This document shows, in pieces, positions 1 to 8,615 of a stretch of 64,000 nt of DNA (positions are counted from its first letter, which is position 1; the number at the start of each line of letters is the position of its first letter). Where the stretch lies: positions 1 through 64,000 of the forward strand of contig CAWCOF010000025.1 of NCBI GenBank assembly GCA_963797005.1, in the 5' to 3' direction. Below the pieces are notes generated by a model, which was not told the origin of the DNA, ran no database searches, and worked only from the letters and a program-made list of their open reading frames with translations. The translations under genes and the position numbers were made by a program. The stretch is from AWTP1-13 sp963797005 (lineage in GTDB: Bacteria > Pseudomonadota > Alphaproteobacteria > Rhizobiales > Hyphomicrobiaceae).

Positions 1-11
1 AGCCGCCAGAG

Positions 12-200
12 GTGGAGAAGCGCAAGCCCGACTTCATCGTGCGGGCGAAGGTCAAGGACGACGTGTGGGTGTCGATCGGCGCCGCTTGGAGCGCACAGCT
101 CAAGGGCGGCGTGACGGGCTACTCGCTCAAGATCAACACCTTCCCGGCCAACTGGTCGGGCGACGCGCTGCTCATGCCGCCGCTGGAGGCGGAAGAGTAA
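12..200 (+). CDS. small hypothetical protein, possibly 5'-truncated by window edge
   Basis: A 62-residue frame from a GTG to a TAA. The frame remains open upstream to the first base, so the true start may lie outside the window. The product has a basic N-terminus (EKRKPDFIVRAK), a central WVSIGAAW segment and an acidic end. No membrane segment or recognised catalytic motif is visible. It is followed at once by a strong hairpin, which supports a real gene end. Small proteins of this look are common on plasmids and phage-like islands, but I do not recognise the family and assign no function. Confidence 0.5.
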   Translation: MEKRKPDFIVRAKVKDDVWVSIGAAWSAQLKGGVTGYSLKINTFPANWSGDALLMPPLEAEE

Positions 201-207
201 GGCTTGT

Positions 208-232
208 GAGGGCTGCCCCCAGGGCAGCCCTC
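208..232 (+). terminator. hairpin terminator after the first small gene
   Basis: An 11-bp perfect stem (GAGGGCTGCCC at 208-218, complement at 222-232) with a CCA loop, starting eight bases after the TAA at 198-200. It is followed by TCATCGTTT-type sequence, a weak T tract. This is likely an intrinsic terminator for the upstream gene and insulates the antitoxin-like gene that follows. Confidence 0.65.
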
Positions 233-252
233 ATCGTTTGCGTGCTGTGTGC

Positions 253-258
253 TATACT
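253..258 (+). promoter_or_regulatory. TATACT -10-like box just upstream of antitoxin-like gene
   Basis: TATACT lies nine bases before the ATG at 268. A transcript starting about seven bases downstream of this box would have almost no leader. The related relic at 6753 has the same GTGCTATACT string six bases before its ATG. No convincing -35 box is visible, so the call rests on the repeated position and sequence of the box. Confidence 0.35.
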
Positions 259-267
259 AAGGGACAT

Positions 268-528
268 ATGACCAAGCTGCTGCTGGAGGTGCTGCGCAAG
301 GTGGGGGAGCTGCCGGCTGAGCGCCAAGATGATGCGGCCCACGTGCTGCTGGCCATGCTGGAGAACGATGCTTTGCCGCATGGCTTGAGCGATGCTCAGT
401 TGCGCCAAGTCGAGATGGCCATCGAGGATGTTGAGCGTGGCGTGCTGGCGCCTGAGTGCGAGGTCGAAGAGGTGCCCGCCGCCCCCCGTTTTGACAGATG
501 CGGGTGCGCAAATGCGCTTGCAAACTAA
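268..528 (+). CDS. putative type II antitoxin-like small protein
   Basis: 86 residues from the ATG at 268. The pattern MTKLLLEVLRKVGELPAERQ, followed by DDAAHVLLAMLEND and an acidic helix with EDVERG, resembles small helical antitoxins encoded next to RelE/ParE toxins. In that family the C-terminus normally ends in an EEVEAxFxRF-like stretch. Here EVEEV is followed by PAAPRFDRCGCANALAN, so the last 20 residues may be out of frame. No toxin gene is adjacent. Its 3' end overlaps by three bases the convergent end of the trypsin-like gene. A second, broken relative lies at 6753. Function is inferred from sequence pattern only. Confidence 0.5.
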   Translation: MTKLLLEVLRKVGELPAERQDDAAHVLLAMLENDALPHGLSDAQLRQVEMAIEDVERGVLAPECEVEEVPAAPRFDRCGCANALAN

Positions 529-1322
529 ACTCCGTAGGAGGCAGTGGTACGATCGATCCAATCCCGGTAGGCGCTCACGCGGGTGTAGACGCCGTACTTG
601 AGCTTGCGCGCGCAGCCATATCCGAACGAGCCACGCCGACGAGGACCGGCCCGTCCGAGGTTCGCCACACCAGCGGTCCTCCGCTGTCGCCGCTACAAGA
701 GTCAATGCCGCCTTCCCGGTGTCCGGCGCACATCATGCCGTCTTTGATCGTCCCATCGTAGCTCTGTGGGGCGTTGCACTCAGAGGTGCTCACGACAGGC
801 ACGATAGCCTTCATAAGGACGTTGGATCCCAATCCGCCCTCAACGGCCGCACCCCAGCCGGTGACCTCAAGAGGCTGGCCGACGGCACAGCTATCGACGC
901 CGAAGCGAGAGGAATGACCCGCCCGGCTGGCGGGACCTTCAATTTGACAAGCGCAATGTCGTTCTCATAAGTCGGTTTTCCTTTGTAGCCCTGGTGGACA
1001 ATGATCCGCTCTGGCTCAAACCATCCTCCAGCGCCGGATAATCTGTGTCCCCGGCCTTGACACGCCAGTCGGAGCTGTTCCGCGAATTTTCAAAACAATG
1101 CGCTGCCGTCAGGATCCATTTGCGGGCAATGATTGAGCCGCCACAAAAGAAGTCTCCCTCAAGAGCAACCTGCCAAGGATGCTCCTTGATGTCTGTGGGC
1201 TCGCCCCCAACGATCCTGCGGCGGAACGGCGCCTCGATCTTGTCCTGAGCGAACGCTGCTTCGGTCACGCCGCAGCTTGCGAAGAGAGTGCCGCCAAGCA
1301 CCAGCAACCGCATCAAGCGCAT
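525..1322 (-). pseudogene. secreted trypsin-like (S1) serine protease, frameshifted
   Basis: The ATG at 1322 begins a signal peptide (LLVLGGTLFASCGVTEAAFAQ) followed by the zymogen cleavage motif RRIVGG and the catalytic histidine motif LTAAHC. After a frame change near 1030 the minus strand reads TYENDIALVKLK, which carries the catalytic Asp. A second change near 885 leads to VTGWGAAVEGG and the serine motif CSGDSGGPLVW. A third near 620 leads to the usual trypsin C-terminus (YGVYTRVSAYRDWID) ending at 525. All catalytic-triad motifs are thus present but spread over several frames. The ATG is only 29 bases after the stop of the caspase-WD40 gene on the same strand, so the two probably form one transcript. 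It is either a decayed gene or an intact gene with sequencing indels. Confidence 0.85.
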
Positions 1323-1351
1323 GACCTTACTCCACTATGGCAAATCATTTC

Positions 1352-4027
1352 CTATTGAAGCTTGAGCAGCGATTTCGCCGGCACGAAGCCCAGCTTCTGG
1401 CCGTCGCGGGCGATGAGCGCCCAGGCGCCTTCGAACTCAAGACGCGCACTTGCGTACCTGGGGGTAGCTCACGCTCGCCCTGAGCATCAGCAGCTGCCTG
1501 CTCCCGCACGCGGGCATTGCGGATGAGCACGTGCGTCGGGGTCTGGAGATGCTGGCTTCGGATGTCAGCACGGCCTGCCGAACGCCGATCGGGAAGTCGC
1601 TGCCCGAAAGCCTGTAGGTCGGCTTTTGATAAAGTCCAGTCAGTTGCTGACTGATCTCGGGCACGCGCTCGTCGACGTAGCTGGCAAGTCCCGCAACCTT
1701 GATCCTCTCATCATCGGTGCCGCCCTGCTTTCTTGTTCATGGCCTCCAGCAACGCGTAGGTCAGCACGCCATGGCCGTGCCAGCCCTCAAATGCGGCCTG
1801 GCGGGCGGCCGCGATCAGGTTCTCACCCGTCGCATGCTGCAGCTGGTCCATCGCCGTGCGTCGGGTGCTAATGCTTCCTTTGACCAGGCCGCCTGCGGCG
1901 CTGCTCTCGCAGGTGTCGATGATCAGCACCTTTTTCTGCGCGGCAACCCGGGCAATCCACGCCTGCAAGGCATCCTGGCCGATGCCGTCCTGCTCGACGC
2001 GTTGTCCCTGCGCAAAATCGAGCGTCTGAGGATAGTAGTAGTAGCGTCCAGCCACAGACTTGCCGTGGCCACTCAAGTACAGCACGAATACATCCCCAAG
2101 CTTGGCGTGCCCGGAGATCTCCTCGAATGCTGCTTCGATGGCCTTCTTAGTGACCTGCTCGTCCAGCAGCGTGGTCACGAAGACCTTGTCCGCACCGAAG
2201 AGGCCGCCGCCGACCTTCTTCAGCGCCTCACCGAAGGCCGTGGCATCTTTGGCCGCCAGTTTCAGCTCGTAGTCCGGCATGCGGTACTTGCTCACACCGA
2301 TGGCAAGCACATACATGCGCGGGCGCTCCTCGGTGGTAGCGCCGAACTTGTCGATCGCTGATCTGATAGGGCAGCGTCGCAAGTAGCCCGGCACCGTTAT
2401 AGGCCGGTCACCTCGACAAGTGTGTCCTGCTGGGATCAACCGGAATGCTCGCCGTCACAGTCACGGCTTTGTCGGTGGCGGCACCGGTATGATGCGTGCG
2501 ATGCTGACGGCACGGACCTGGTCCCCGACGCGCCAGATGACCTTGTCGCCAATGCCGCCACCGACGTCGGTTAGACGTACGGCTAGCCTGTATGTATCGC
2601 CGGCGCGAGCGTCTCGTTCTTTGAGATGTTCGATCTCGGCGCGGGCCCAGAGTCGAGGATTTTCTGCAGGTTGAGCCTGAAGGCCTCGTCCTTGTACTTG
2701 CCCTCGGGATCACCTTTCAGGACCTCCTCGACCAAGTCGGGCCGATAGAGCTGATCGTAAAATTGTCGAACCGAGTAGGCCTCTAGACCACGAACAACGC
2801 TGAGCCATTGGCTGGTCCCTTTCGAGCCCAGGAAATGTCCACTGTCCGTGATCGTAATCCAAGCGTCATGCTCACCGACCAGGGACGTCGTCAACAGTCG
2901 ACCTGAGGCACCGTCCCAGATCTTTAGCCCCACGCTATATCCGCAGAGGATGACGCGTTGGCCATCAGGCGCAACCGCTACTGAACCGATTTCTACGCGG
3001 TGCGATTCGGGAAGCCCACTGAAGTCGCGAACTTTGATACCTTTTCTCAGGTCCCATAGTTCCAGCTTCCATCCATCATGGAATCCAGCGCGAACACCCC
3101 ATCGACCATCCGGCGAGATGTCGACCCTATACCCTCCCAGTCCGGCAATGGTCTTTGCTTCGATCCGTTCGAACGTCGGGAGGCTCAGTACAAGGATGCC
3201 CGGCTTTCCTCCGAACGCTACCACCCTACCTTGAGCAATGCGAATTGCCGTATAGGGAAATCCAGCCAAGCTGGTGAAGTCGCTATAGCTTTGTAGCAAG
3301 CGGCCACTACGAACGTCCCACAATCTGATCCCGTCCCCGGACGCGGTAACCAAAAGTGACCCATCGGATGAAACGGCCAAAGCCGACACTTCCTTGGGCT
3401 GCTCGAATTTCTAACCAAGCGCCGCGTACTCAAATCCCACTGCAGAACGGCTGTCGCCGAGGGCTTCGCTGCTTCGCCCCGAAATGCATTGGGCCCCACG
3501 AAAGTCCTGCCGGTTATCGCGTAAGCGGAGAATAAGTATTTGCTGTCCGCGGTTGCTACCAGTGACGTGATGTGCCCGCTCTCGCCCTGAGTCTTTCGTT
3601 ACCGTTGCATCGCTCAATTCGCCGACGAATTTGCCATCCGACAACCTCCACAATCCGGGCCGTGGCGATGCGCCACCGGTCACAAGGTACTTGCCGTCGG
3701 CAGTGGCGACGTGACTGGCCCTGGAATTTTCGGCGGCCCGATCGTCCCATTGGATGGATGCCGTAATCTGGCCGGTGCTTAAGCTCCACTGCTGGAACGT
3801 TCCGGCCGAGTTCTGTGTCCAGAAATGCTCCCCGTCAGGCGCCAGTTTGGCGTCAAAAGAACCAAGGTAGCCTTTGCCAAAGCTGTAAAGGTGTTTGCCG
3901 GTAGCGAGGTCCCACACCGAAATCTCAGGCGGGCCACCGCCGAAAATCAGTCTCTGACCATCAGGAGTTATCGCGAAATTGTGCCCACCGCGGGCAAAGC
4001 CAACTTTGAGCGTCTGCAACAGCTGAC
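1352..4027 (-). pseudogene. C-terminal part of WD40-caspase-SH3b protein, split by IS256 element
   Basis: Continuation of the gene that begins at 6308. Reading on from the IS junction (GQLLQTLK when the element is removed), the minus strand gives at least eight more WD40-like blades (ISVWD, FQQWS, LQWD, IRLWD, LELWD, LKIWD), ending near 2790. A linker follows, then a caspase p20-like domain at about 2330-1650. Its histidine lies in VLYLSGHGKS and its cysteine in LIIDTCESS, the expected dyad of family C14. A final SH3b-like segment (GAWALIARDGQKLGFV) ends at the TAG at 1352-1354. Several frame changes are needed, near 3590, 3405, 2620, 2475, 2415, 1715 and in the SH3b region. The intact product would be about 1,160 residues. 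Caspase-WD40 proteins are known in Rhizobiales; the substrate is unknown. Confidence 0.85.
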
Positions 4028-5455
4028 GGGCTATGGCCGGAAGTTGGTGACGGCATGAATCGGTAAAGGCGGCATATCGTGGGGGTGCTTGACGCCTCCA
4101 CTTCTCCACCGAAGGAGCGATATGCCGTGTCCAACGATAACGTCATCAAGCTGATTCCGCCAGGAGCGTTCGACGACCAGCTGACCGAGGTGCTGCGCAA
4201 CGGAGCGCGCGCCCTGCTGGCCCAGGCCGTGGAGGCCGAGGTCGCCGGAATTTCTTGGCAAACATGCCGATCTCAAGACCACCGACGGTCGCAGCCGTGT
4301 CGTGCGCCACGGTCACCTGCCCGAGCGCGAGGTGATGACCGGCATTGGGCCGGTTGGCGTGCGCCAGCCGCGCGTGCGCGACAGGGAGGCGGCGGCCGAC
4401 GATCCCGACCGCATCCGCTTCACGCCGGCGCTGCTGCCGCCCTACGCGCGCCGGTCGAAGAGCCTGGAGGCCCTGATCCCGATCCTCTACCTCAAGGGCA
4501 TCTCGACCGGCGACTTCGAGGAGGCGCTGGCGGCCTTGCTCGGCAATGAGGCGCCCGGGCTGTCGGCGTCGACCATCGCACGCCTCAAGGAGGTCTGGGT
4601 CGACGAGCACAAGCGCTGGAACGAGCGCGATCTGTCAGCCAAGCGCTACGTCTACATGTGGGCGGACGGCATCCATCTGCAGGCCCGCCTGGAGGACGAT
4701 GCCCAGTGCATCCTCGTCATCATCGGCGCGACGCCGGAGGGCAAGAAGGAGCTCGTCGGCTTCACCGACGGCACGCGCGAAAGCGCCCACGACTGGCGCG
4801 CATTGCTGCTCGATCTGAGGCGGCGCGGGCTTATCGATCGCGCCGGAGCTGGCCATCGCCGATGGCGCGCTCGGCTTCTGGAAGGCGCTCGGCGAGGTGT
4901 GGCCCAAGACGCGCGAGCAGCGCTGCTGGGTGCACAAGACCGCCAACGTCCTCAACAAGCTGCCGAAGAGCCAGCAGCCGAAGGCCAAGCGGGCTCTGCA
5001 GGAGATCTGGATGGCGGAGACGAAGGCCGACGCCGAGGCCGCGTTCGACGCCTTCATCGAAAGCTACCAGGTCAAATACGACAAGGCGGCCGAGTGCCTG
5101 AAGAAGGACCGCGAGGCATTGCTCGCCTTCTACGACTTCCCTGCCGAGCACTGGAAGCACCTCAGGACGACGAACCCCATCGAGAGCACGTTTGCCACCG
5201 TGCGCCACCGCACCATCCGCTCCAAGGGATGCCTCTCGAACAGGACCGCGCTCGCCATGGTGTTCAAGCTGGTCGAGGGCGCGCAAAAAGCTGGCGCCGC
5301 CTCGACGGCCACCACCACTTGCCAAGGATCATCCAGGGTGTGAAGTTCGCCGACGGGCTCGAGATCATCGCCAAGCCGATCGATCGTCAGCCCGAAACCG
5401 CCGCCGCCTGATCCATCAGGCCGTCACCAAGAATTGGCGATAGCTCACAGCTGAC
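4019..5455 (+). mobile_element. IS256-family insertion sequence with 9-bp target duplication
   Basis: The element proper is 4028-5446 (1,419 bp), flanked by ACAGCTGAC at 4019-4027 and again at 5447-5455. Terminal inverted repeats match at 20 of 27 positions: left GGGCTATGGCC at 4028, right end complement GAGCTATCGCC, both followed by TTGGTGACGGC. One transposase gene fills the interior. The element lies in the middle of a WD40 repeat region. Removing it plus one duplication copy restores the host frame exactly, so insertion into a once-continuous gene is directly visible. IS256 elements typically duplicate 8-9 bp. Confidence 0.93.
4127..5411 (+). pseudogene. IS256-family (mutator-type) transposase, frameshifted
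   Basis: The start is taken as the GTG at 4127 (product VSNDNVIKLIPPG), with GAAGGAG nine bases upstream. The product has the mutator-type DDE catalytic core: YMWADGIHLQ (first Asp), LAIADGALGFW (second Asp) and RTTNPIESTF (Glu), with the C-terminal WRRLDGHHHLPRIIQGVKF typical of the family. The frame changes near 4250, 4840 and 5290, so the sequence as given makes no full-length enzyme. Summed over frames the protein is about 425 residues, normal for IS256 transposases. The three lesions may be sequencing indels. Confidence 0.88.
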
Positions 5456-6308
5456 CGGAGGAGATGTCTCTGATCTCCAGCACACCATCGTGCTTCTCAG
5501 ATGGCTCAAGGTGGACCAAAAGCCTCTGCCCCGAGAGGTCAACTTCCATGCCACCGCGCCCGAATTCTATGCCTTCGAGGGTCCTTTCGAGCCGCCCAGT
5601 CTTGATGTTCCAGAACTTTACCGCCCTGCCGCCACGGGAAACAAAACTCTGGCCACCAGGCATGATCGCCAAGTCGACGATATGCTCGTGATGCACCTTG
5701 TAGCGTCGAAGTTCTCGACCGCTGACGATATCCCAGTGAACAACCGTGCCCTTGTTATCGGCTACGAGTATGGTGCGGTTGTCTGGCAGAGGCTCGACGA
5801 GGTCAATGCTGTTCGGCTCACCGGACGCCGACTGCAGCGTCGTGCGCTTGCCGGTGTCAATGTTCCAGCTAAGAAGCGTGTTGTCTTCCAAGACAACAAT
5901 GACATGGTGCGCGTCGGCGACTACGACATTGCTCACATGCTGCAATTTGGCGGCCAGGGTCTTCTCAACGGTGGCAGAGTCGAGATCCCAGAGCTTGACG
6001 TCTCCATTCTCGTGAAGAGCCACGGCGCGTTGAATGGTGGGCGATACAGCTATATCGGTAATTTGTAGCTTGCTCAGGTCGATGGTTCGCAGCAGGCGAC
6101 CCGTTTGCACTTCCCAGATCTTGAGCGTTCGATCCCAACCGCGCGTTGCCAGCAGGTGGCCATCGATACTCAATCGCAGGTCTCCAATCTGATCACCATG
6201 GGGCGCAAACGGCACAATCTCAGGTCGGACATCGGACTTCGCGTTGCCTGCAGCAGGCAGCAGGAGGCTGAACAAGACCGAGAGCGCTGCAAGGAGAATC
6301 CGCGTCAC
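5447..6308 (-). pseudogene. N-terminal part of WD40-caspase-SH3b protein, exported
   Basis: The start is placed at the GTG at 6308 because GGAGG lies eight bases upstream (6317-6321). An in-frame ATG at 6374 has no such site. The first residues (VTRILLAALSVLFSLLLPAA) form a signal peptide ending GNA-KS. About six WD40-like blades follow (LKIWE, VKLWD, LLSWN, VVHWD, VKFWN, LEIRD). The frame ends in SGQL followed by a TGA supplied by the IS256 end. With the blades beyond the insertion there are about 13-14, enough for two seven-bladed propellers. The signal peptide implies that the whole protein, including the caspase domain, acts in the envelope or outside the cell. Confidence 0.85.
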
Positions 6309-6740
6309 TGGTTTGACCTCCGATTGCGCTTCAAGCGGCGCCCGACGCGACGCCGCCTCACTACCCACCGTCAAACACCGCTTGGGTTTCCGGGGCCGTC
6401 AGGGGGCCTGCCATGGAGGCCATCCGTCAGGGGATCTCACCACCTCTGGCACAACGTCAGTCTAGTTGGGGGTCAACTCAACTGGCAACGCTATCCGACG
6501 GTGGTTGGCAAGGAATGCTAGCGAAGCCGTCTTAGTGCTGCAAGCCGGCATGCCCATCGGGCGACTCAACATGCAGTCTGGCAGGTTTTTTCAAGTGGCC
6601 GCTGGGGCCCTGATTTGCATTAGCTAGGACTCAATCCGACGCATGGTGTTCTGGCCCCACGGCAACTGAACGGCCGAGGCGGGGCGCAGAGCGGTCAGGG
6701 TTCCACACGGCCTAGGGACAGGTAGCGGCCGGCGAGGTGC
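6309..6740. other. intergenic stretch upstream of the caspase gene
   Basis: About 430 bases with no convincing gene. Open frames here are short, lack recognisable motifs and have no ribosome binding site apart from the one belonging to the caspase gene. A promoter for the caspase-trypsin pair should lie in this stretch, but I cannot place one with confidence. Confidence 0.5.
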
Positions 6741-6746
6741 TATACT
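6741..6746 (+). promoter_or_regulatory. TATACT -10-like box before antitoxin relic
   Basis: TATACT preceded by GTGC, six bases before the ATG at 6753. The same GTGCTATACT string stands before the antitoxin-like gene at 268, which supports a shared promoter arrangement giving a nearly leaderless transcript. Confidence 0.35.
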
Positions 6747-6752
6747 GGTCGC

Positions 6753-6882
6753 ATGAGTGAGGCGTTGCAGGAAGCAATCGAGGTACTGCGTGGGTTGCCC
6801 GAGCGGGAGCAGCAGGCCGCGATTTCGCGCCATCCTCGCGTTGGCGAGCGACGCCGACGATGAGCCGGCGATCGATACGTAG
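6753..6882 (+). pseudogene. broken antitoxin-like gene
   Basis: MSEALQEAIEVLRGLPEREQ matches the pattern of the antitoxin-like protein at 268 (helix, LP, E-R-Q). After about 27 residues the frame changes and the continuation reads AILALASDADDEPAIDT up to a TAG at 6880-6882. One single-base indel near 6828 would restore one frame of about 43 residues, shorter than the full-length relative. It ends four bases before the convergent membrane-protein fragment at 6887. No toxin partner is visible. Confidence 0.45.
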
Positions 6883-6886
6883 GCGG

Positions 6887-7390
6887 CTAACCGGCTTTCG
6901 GCTGCCAACGGCCTACCGCGGAGGCTGGCGTTGCGTGCGCGTGTGACAGGGCAGCGAACATGCCGAGCGTCGCGCCCATCTCCACCATGAGGGCGAAGAC
7001 GGCAACCAGTGCCATGCGCACTTGCCGCGGCGCGAGAACGCCGAAGGTTAGCGAGGATAGGAATGCCGCTTGGGCATCGGCGGGGGCGGGGGCGTTGCTG
7101 CGCAGCGTCACCAGCCGGTTACGCAGTGCATCGATCCTGGCCTCGAGCCGCCAGCGATCCCTGCGCCTTGCCTCCTTGCGACGCTGTTCCAGATCGAGGA
7201 GCGCCCGGCGCGTGTCTGCGTAGGCATCGTGCGCCATCTCGCGCGATGCGGCGACCTCCTCTCGGTTCTGGGCAGCGAAGCCCAGCGCAGATGCAGTCGA
7301 GTAGATCAGGCACAGGGCCCAGAGGATGGCAATACTTGCTGCCGCCGCCCGCCTGGATGCGGCCAGCGACCACGACAGGAAGAAGGGAGA
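6887..7390 (-). pseudogene. 3' part of a membrane/coiled-coil protein cut by the inversion
   Basis: The minus-strand frame from the breakpoint at 7390 to the stop at 6887 encodes about 167 residues. A first membrane segment (AAAASIAILWALCLIYSTAS) is followed by an ALGFAAQNR motif. A charged coiled coil rich in E, R and D comes next, then a second membrane segment (VRMALVAVFALMVEMGATLG). Upstream of 7390 the frame runs antisense through an istB fragment and is not native. If 7388-10680 is flipped back, the frame joins in phase to the reading frame at 10401-10680, giving about 260 residues. Similar membrane proteins occur on alphaproteobacterial plasmids and islands. Function unknown. Confidence 0.6.
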
Positions 7391-7641
7391 CCGGTGCCGA
7401 GCTGCTGTTCGAGGTGTTCTCTCAGCGATACGAGCGTGGCAGCACGATCGTGACAACCAATCTGCCGTTCGACGAATGGACATCCGTGTTCGGTTCCGAA
7501 CGTCTCACCGGGGCGCTACTCGACCGCCTGACGCACCACGTCCATATCCTGGAGATGAACGGCGAGAGCTACCGGCTCGCCCACTCCAAGCGACGGCTCC
7601 GGCGGTCTAACACCCTGCCAGACGACGCCTCCCAAAACTGA
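7388..7641 (+). pseudogene. istB: C-terminal fragment of istB (IS21 helper ATPase), inverted away from its N-terminus
   Basis: TGAELLFEVFSQRYERGSTI, then NLPFDEW and LTHHVHILEMNGESYR, is the C-terminal third of an IstB ATPase. No start or Walker A motif is present. The missing first part lies on the opposite strand at 10678-11242 and ends at FVPLSQ. The two halves share three bases at the break (AGA at 7388-7390, TCT at 10678-10680) and join in frame when the intervening DNA is inverted. The stop is TGA at 7639-7641. Confidence 0.88.
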
Positions 7642-7647
7642 CGCGCA

Positions 7648-7687
7648 AACGCATGAAGGCCCCTGCGCGCAGGGGCCTTCATGCGTT
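7648..7687. terminator. perfect 40-bp palindrome after istB
   Basis: Arm AACGCATGAAGGCCCCTGCG at 7648-7667 is followed with no spacer by its exact complement at 7668-7687. It begins six bases after the istB stop and lies inside the IS21 end. In RNA it would form a long stem and would most simply act as a transcription terminator or a barrier to read-through out of the element. The absence of a T run is unusual for an intrinsic terminator. Confidence 0.6.
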
Positions 7688-7775
7688 CAAGACTGATGCA
7701 TTATCGCTCCGGCCCGCTGATGCAAAATCACTCTGGCGTTGACAGGATGGCCTGCAACGCCTGGAAACCGCATTC

Positions 7776-7985
7776 ATGGACACTCAGACCGCTCAGTCTT
7801 TCAAAGACTACTGGGTCGACGATCCGTCCCGCCCGGGATCACAGCGAGCCTACGAAGGGCTCACGGCCCAAGAGCGGGCTGCGCAAGCGCTGATGGCGGT
7901 GGGGCCGTGGCGCCTGGAACAGGAACGAATACCGTTCGATCTCTGGATCCAGGGACTTGAGCGCTGGCGGCAACTCCATGCGTGA
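7776..7985 (+). CDS. small hypothetical protein
   Basis: 69 residues from an ATG 31 bases beyond the IS21 end. It is rich in aromatic and charged residues (SFKDYWVDD, LIWIQGLERW-like pattern near the end as PFDLWIQGLERW). No membrane segment, signal peptide or known motif is visible, and there is no clear ribosome binding site. It could be a real small gene of the island or chance. Coding is weakly supported by amino acid composition. Confidence 0.35.
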   Translation: MDTQTAQSFKDYWVDDPSRPGSQRAYEGLTAQERAAQALMAVGPWRLEQERIPFDLWIQGLERWRQLHA

Positions 7986-8057
7986 TCGACACAAGGAGGG
8001 CGTCCCGCTCAGGCGAACCCACGACCCCGGAAAGCAACCAGCTTTTCGATCATGGAC

Positions 8058-8190
8058 GAAGCGCTGTGGGCCGACATCAACTTCTTCGACACGTCAGATG
8101 TCTATGGCGGCTCGCAAACGCCCGACATGGAGAAGGGGTTCGGCATCTCCGAAAAGATCAGGCGAGGCAATGTGCGATGGAGGGCGCGAA
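8058..8190 (+). pseudogene. fragment of an aldo/keto reductase
   Basis: INFFDTSDVYGGSQTPDMEK followed by GFGISEKI matches the N-terminal catalytic region of aldo/keto reductases, where NFFDTADVYG carries the catalytic Asp and Tyr. Weak similarity continues in another frame for about ten residues. The rest of the barrel, including the catalytic Lys and His, is absent. It is a relic about 45 codons long, next to the tRNA and integrase, and shows that chromosomal genes were cut up here. Confidence 0.6.
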
Positions 8191-8407
8191 GGCACAGCAC
8201 CCGCCACGTCGTTGGCGGACGGACCAGGCCCCTCCTCATGCTTTGGTGCGAGCCAACGACGGACCAGGCACAAAAAATGTCGTCTTTTCGAGATTATCCG
8301 CGCTGAGCCAAACAGTTAGACGCAGTCCCAAGTGCGTGTTGTACAATCTGTCTTTTGGTACATCCGTTGCCGATTAGCGAAGAAAAATTCGTATGTTCAA
8401 ATGCTTA

Positions 8408-8481
8408 TGGAGCGGGCGGCGGGAATCGAACCCGCGCAATCAGCTTGGGAAGCTGATGTTCTACCACTGAACTACGCCCGC
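8408..8481 (-). tRNA. tRNA-Gly (anticodon CCC)
   Basis: The minus strand folds into a full cloverleaf. The acceptor GCGGGCG pairs with CGCCCGC. The D arm is GTTC-AGTGGTA-GAAC. The anticodon arm is TCAGC-TTCCCAA-GCTGA with anticodon CCC reading GGG. The T arm is GCGGG-TTCGATT-CCCGC. The discriminator is T with encoded CCA (complement of TGG at 8408-8410). Length is 74 nt. An integrase starts about 130 bases from its 5' end, a common neighbourhood for island integration. Confidence 0.95.
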
Positions 8482-8615
8482 ATATTACTCCATATCAACC
8501 TAAAACCCTTGATTTTACTGGATTTCCTCCCTGGTGGTTGCTACATTACTGAACACCTGAAACCGCCTCTATCCGGCTAAAGGTGAGCCCAAAAAGAGCC
8601 CCGAGAGAGCCCTGC

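Larger units (their letters stand above)
7388..7744 (+). mobile_element. IS21-family element, small inverted piece with right end
   Basis: Contains the istB 3' fragment, a 40-bp palindrome and the terminal sequence GCTCCGGCCCGCTGATGCAA, then CTCTGGCGTTGACA ending about 7744. The complement of the end, TGTCAACGCCAGAG, pairs imperfectly with TGTAAGCGCCGGAG at 12849, the istA-side end. The two pieces total about 2.5 kb, the normal size of IS21-family elements. No matching target duplication is found next to 7745 and 12850, so the outer flanks were also rearranged. Confidence 0.75.

Noticed and set aside
8583..8615. GTG at 8583 as integrase start
   Set aside because: The ATG at 8616 has a better ribosome binding site and starts at the usual position of the family; kept only as an alternative.
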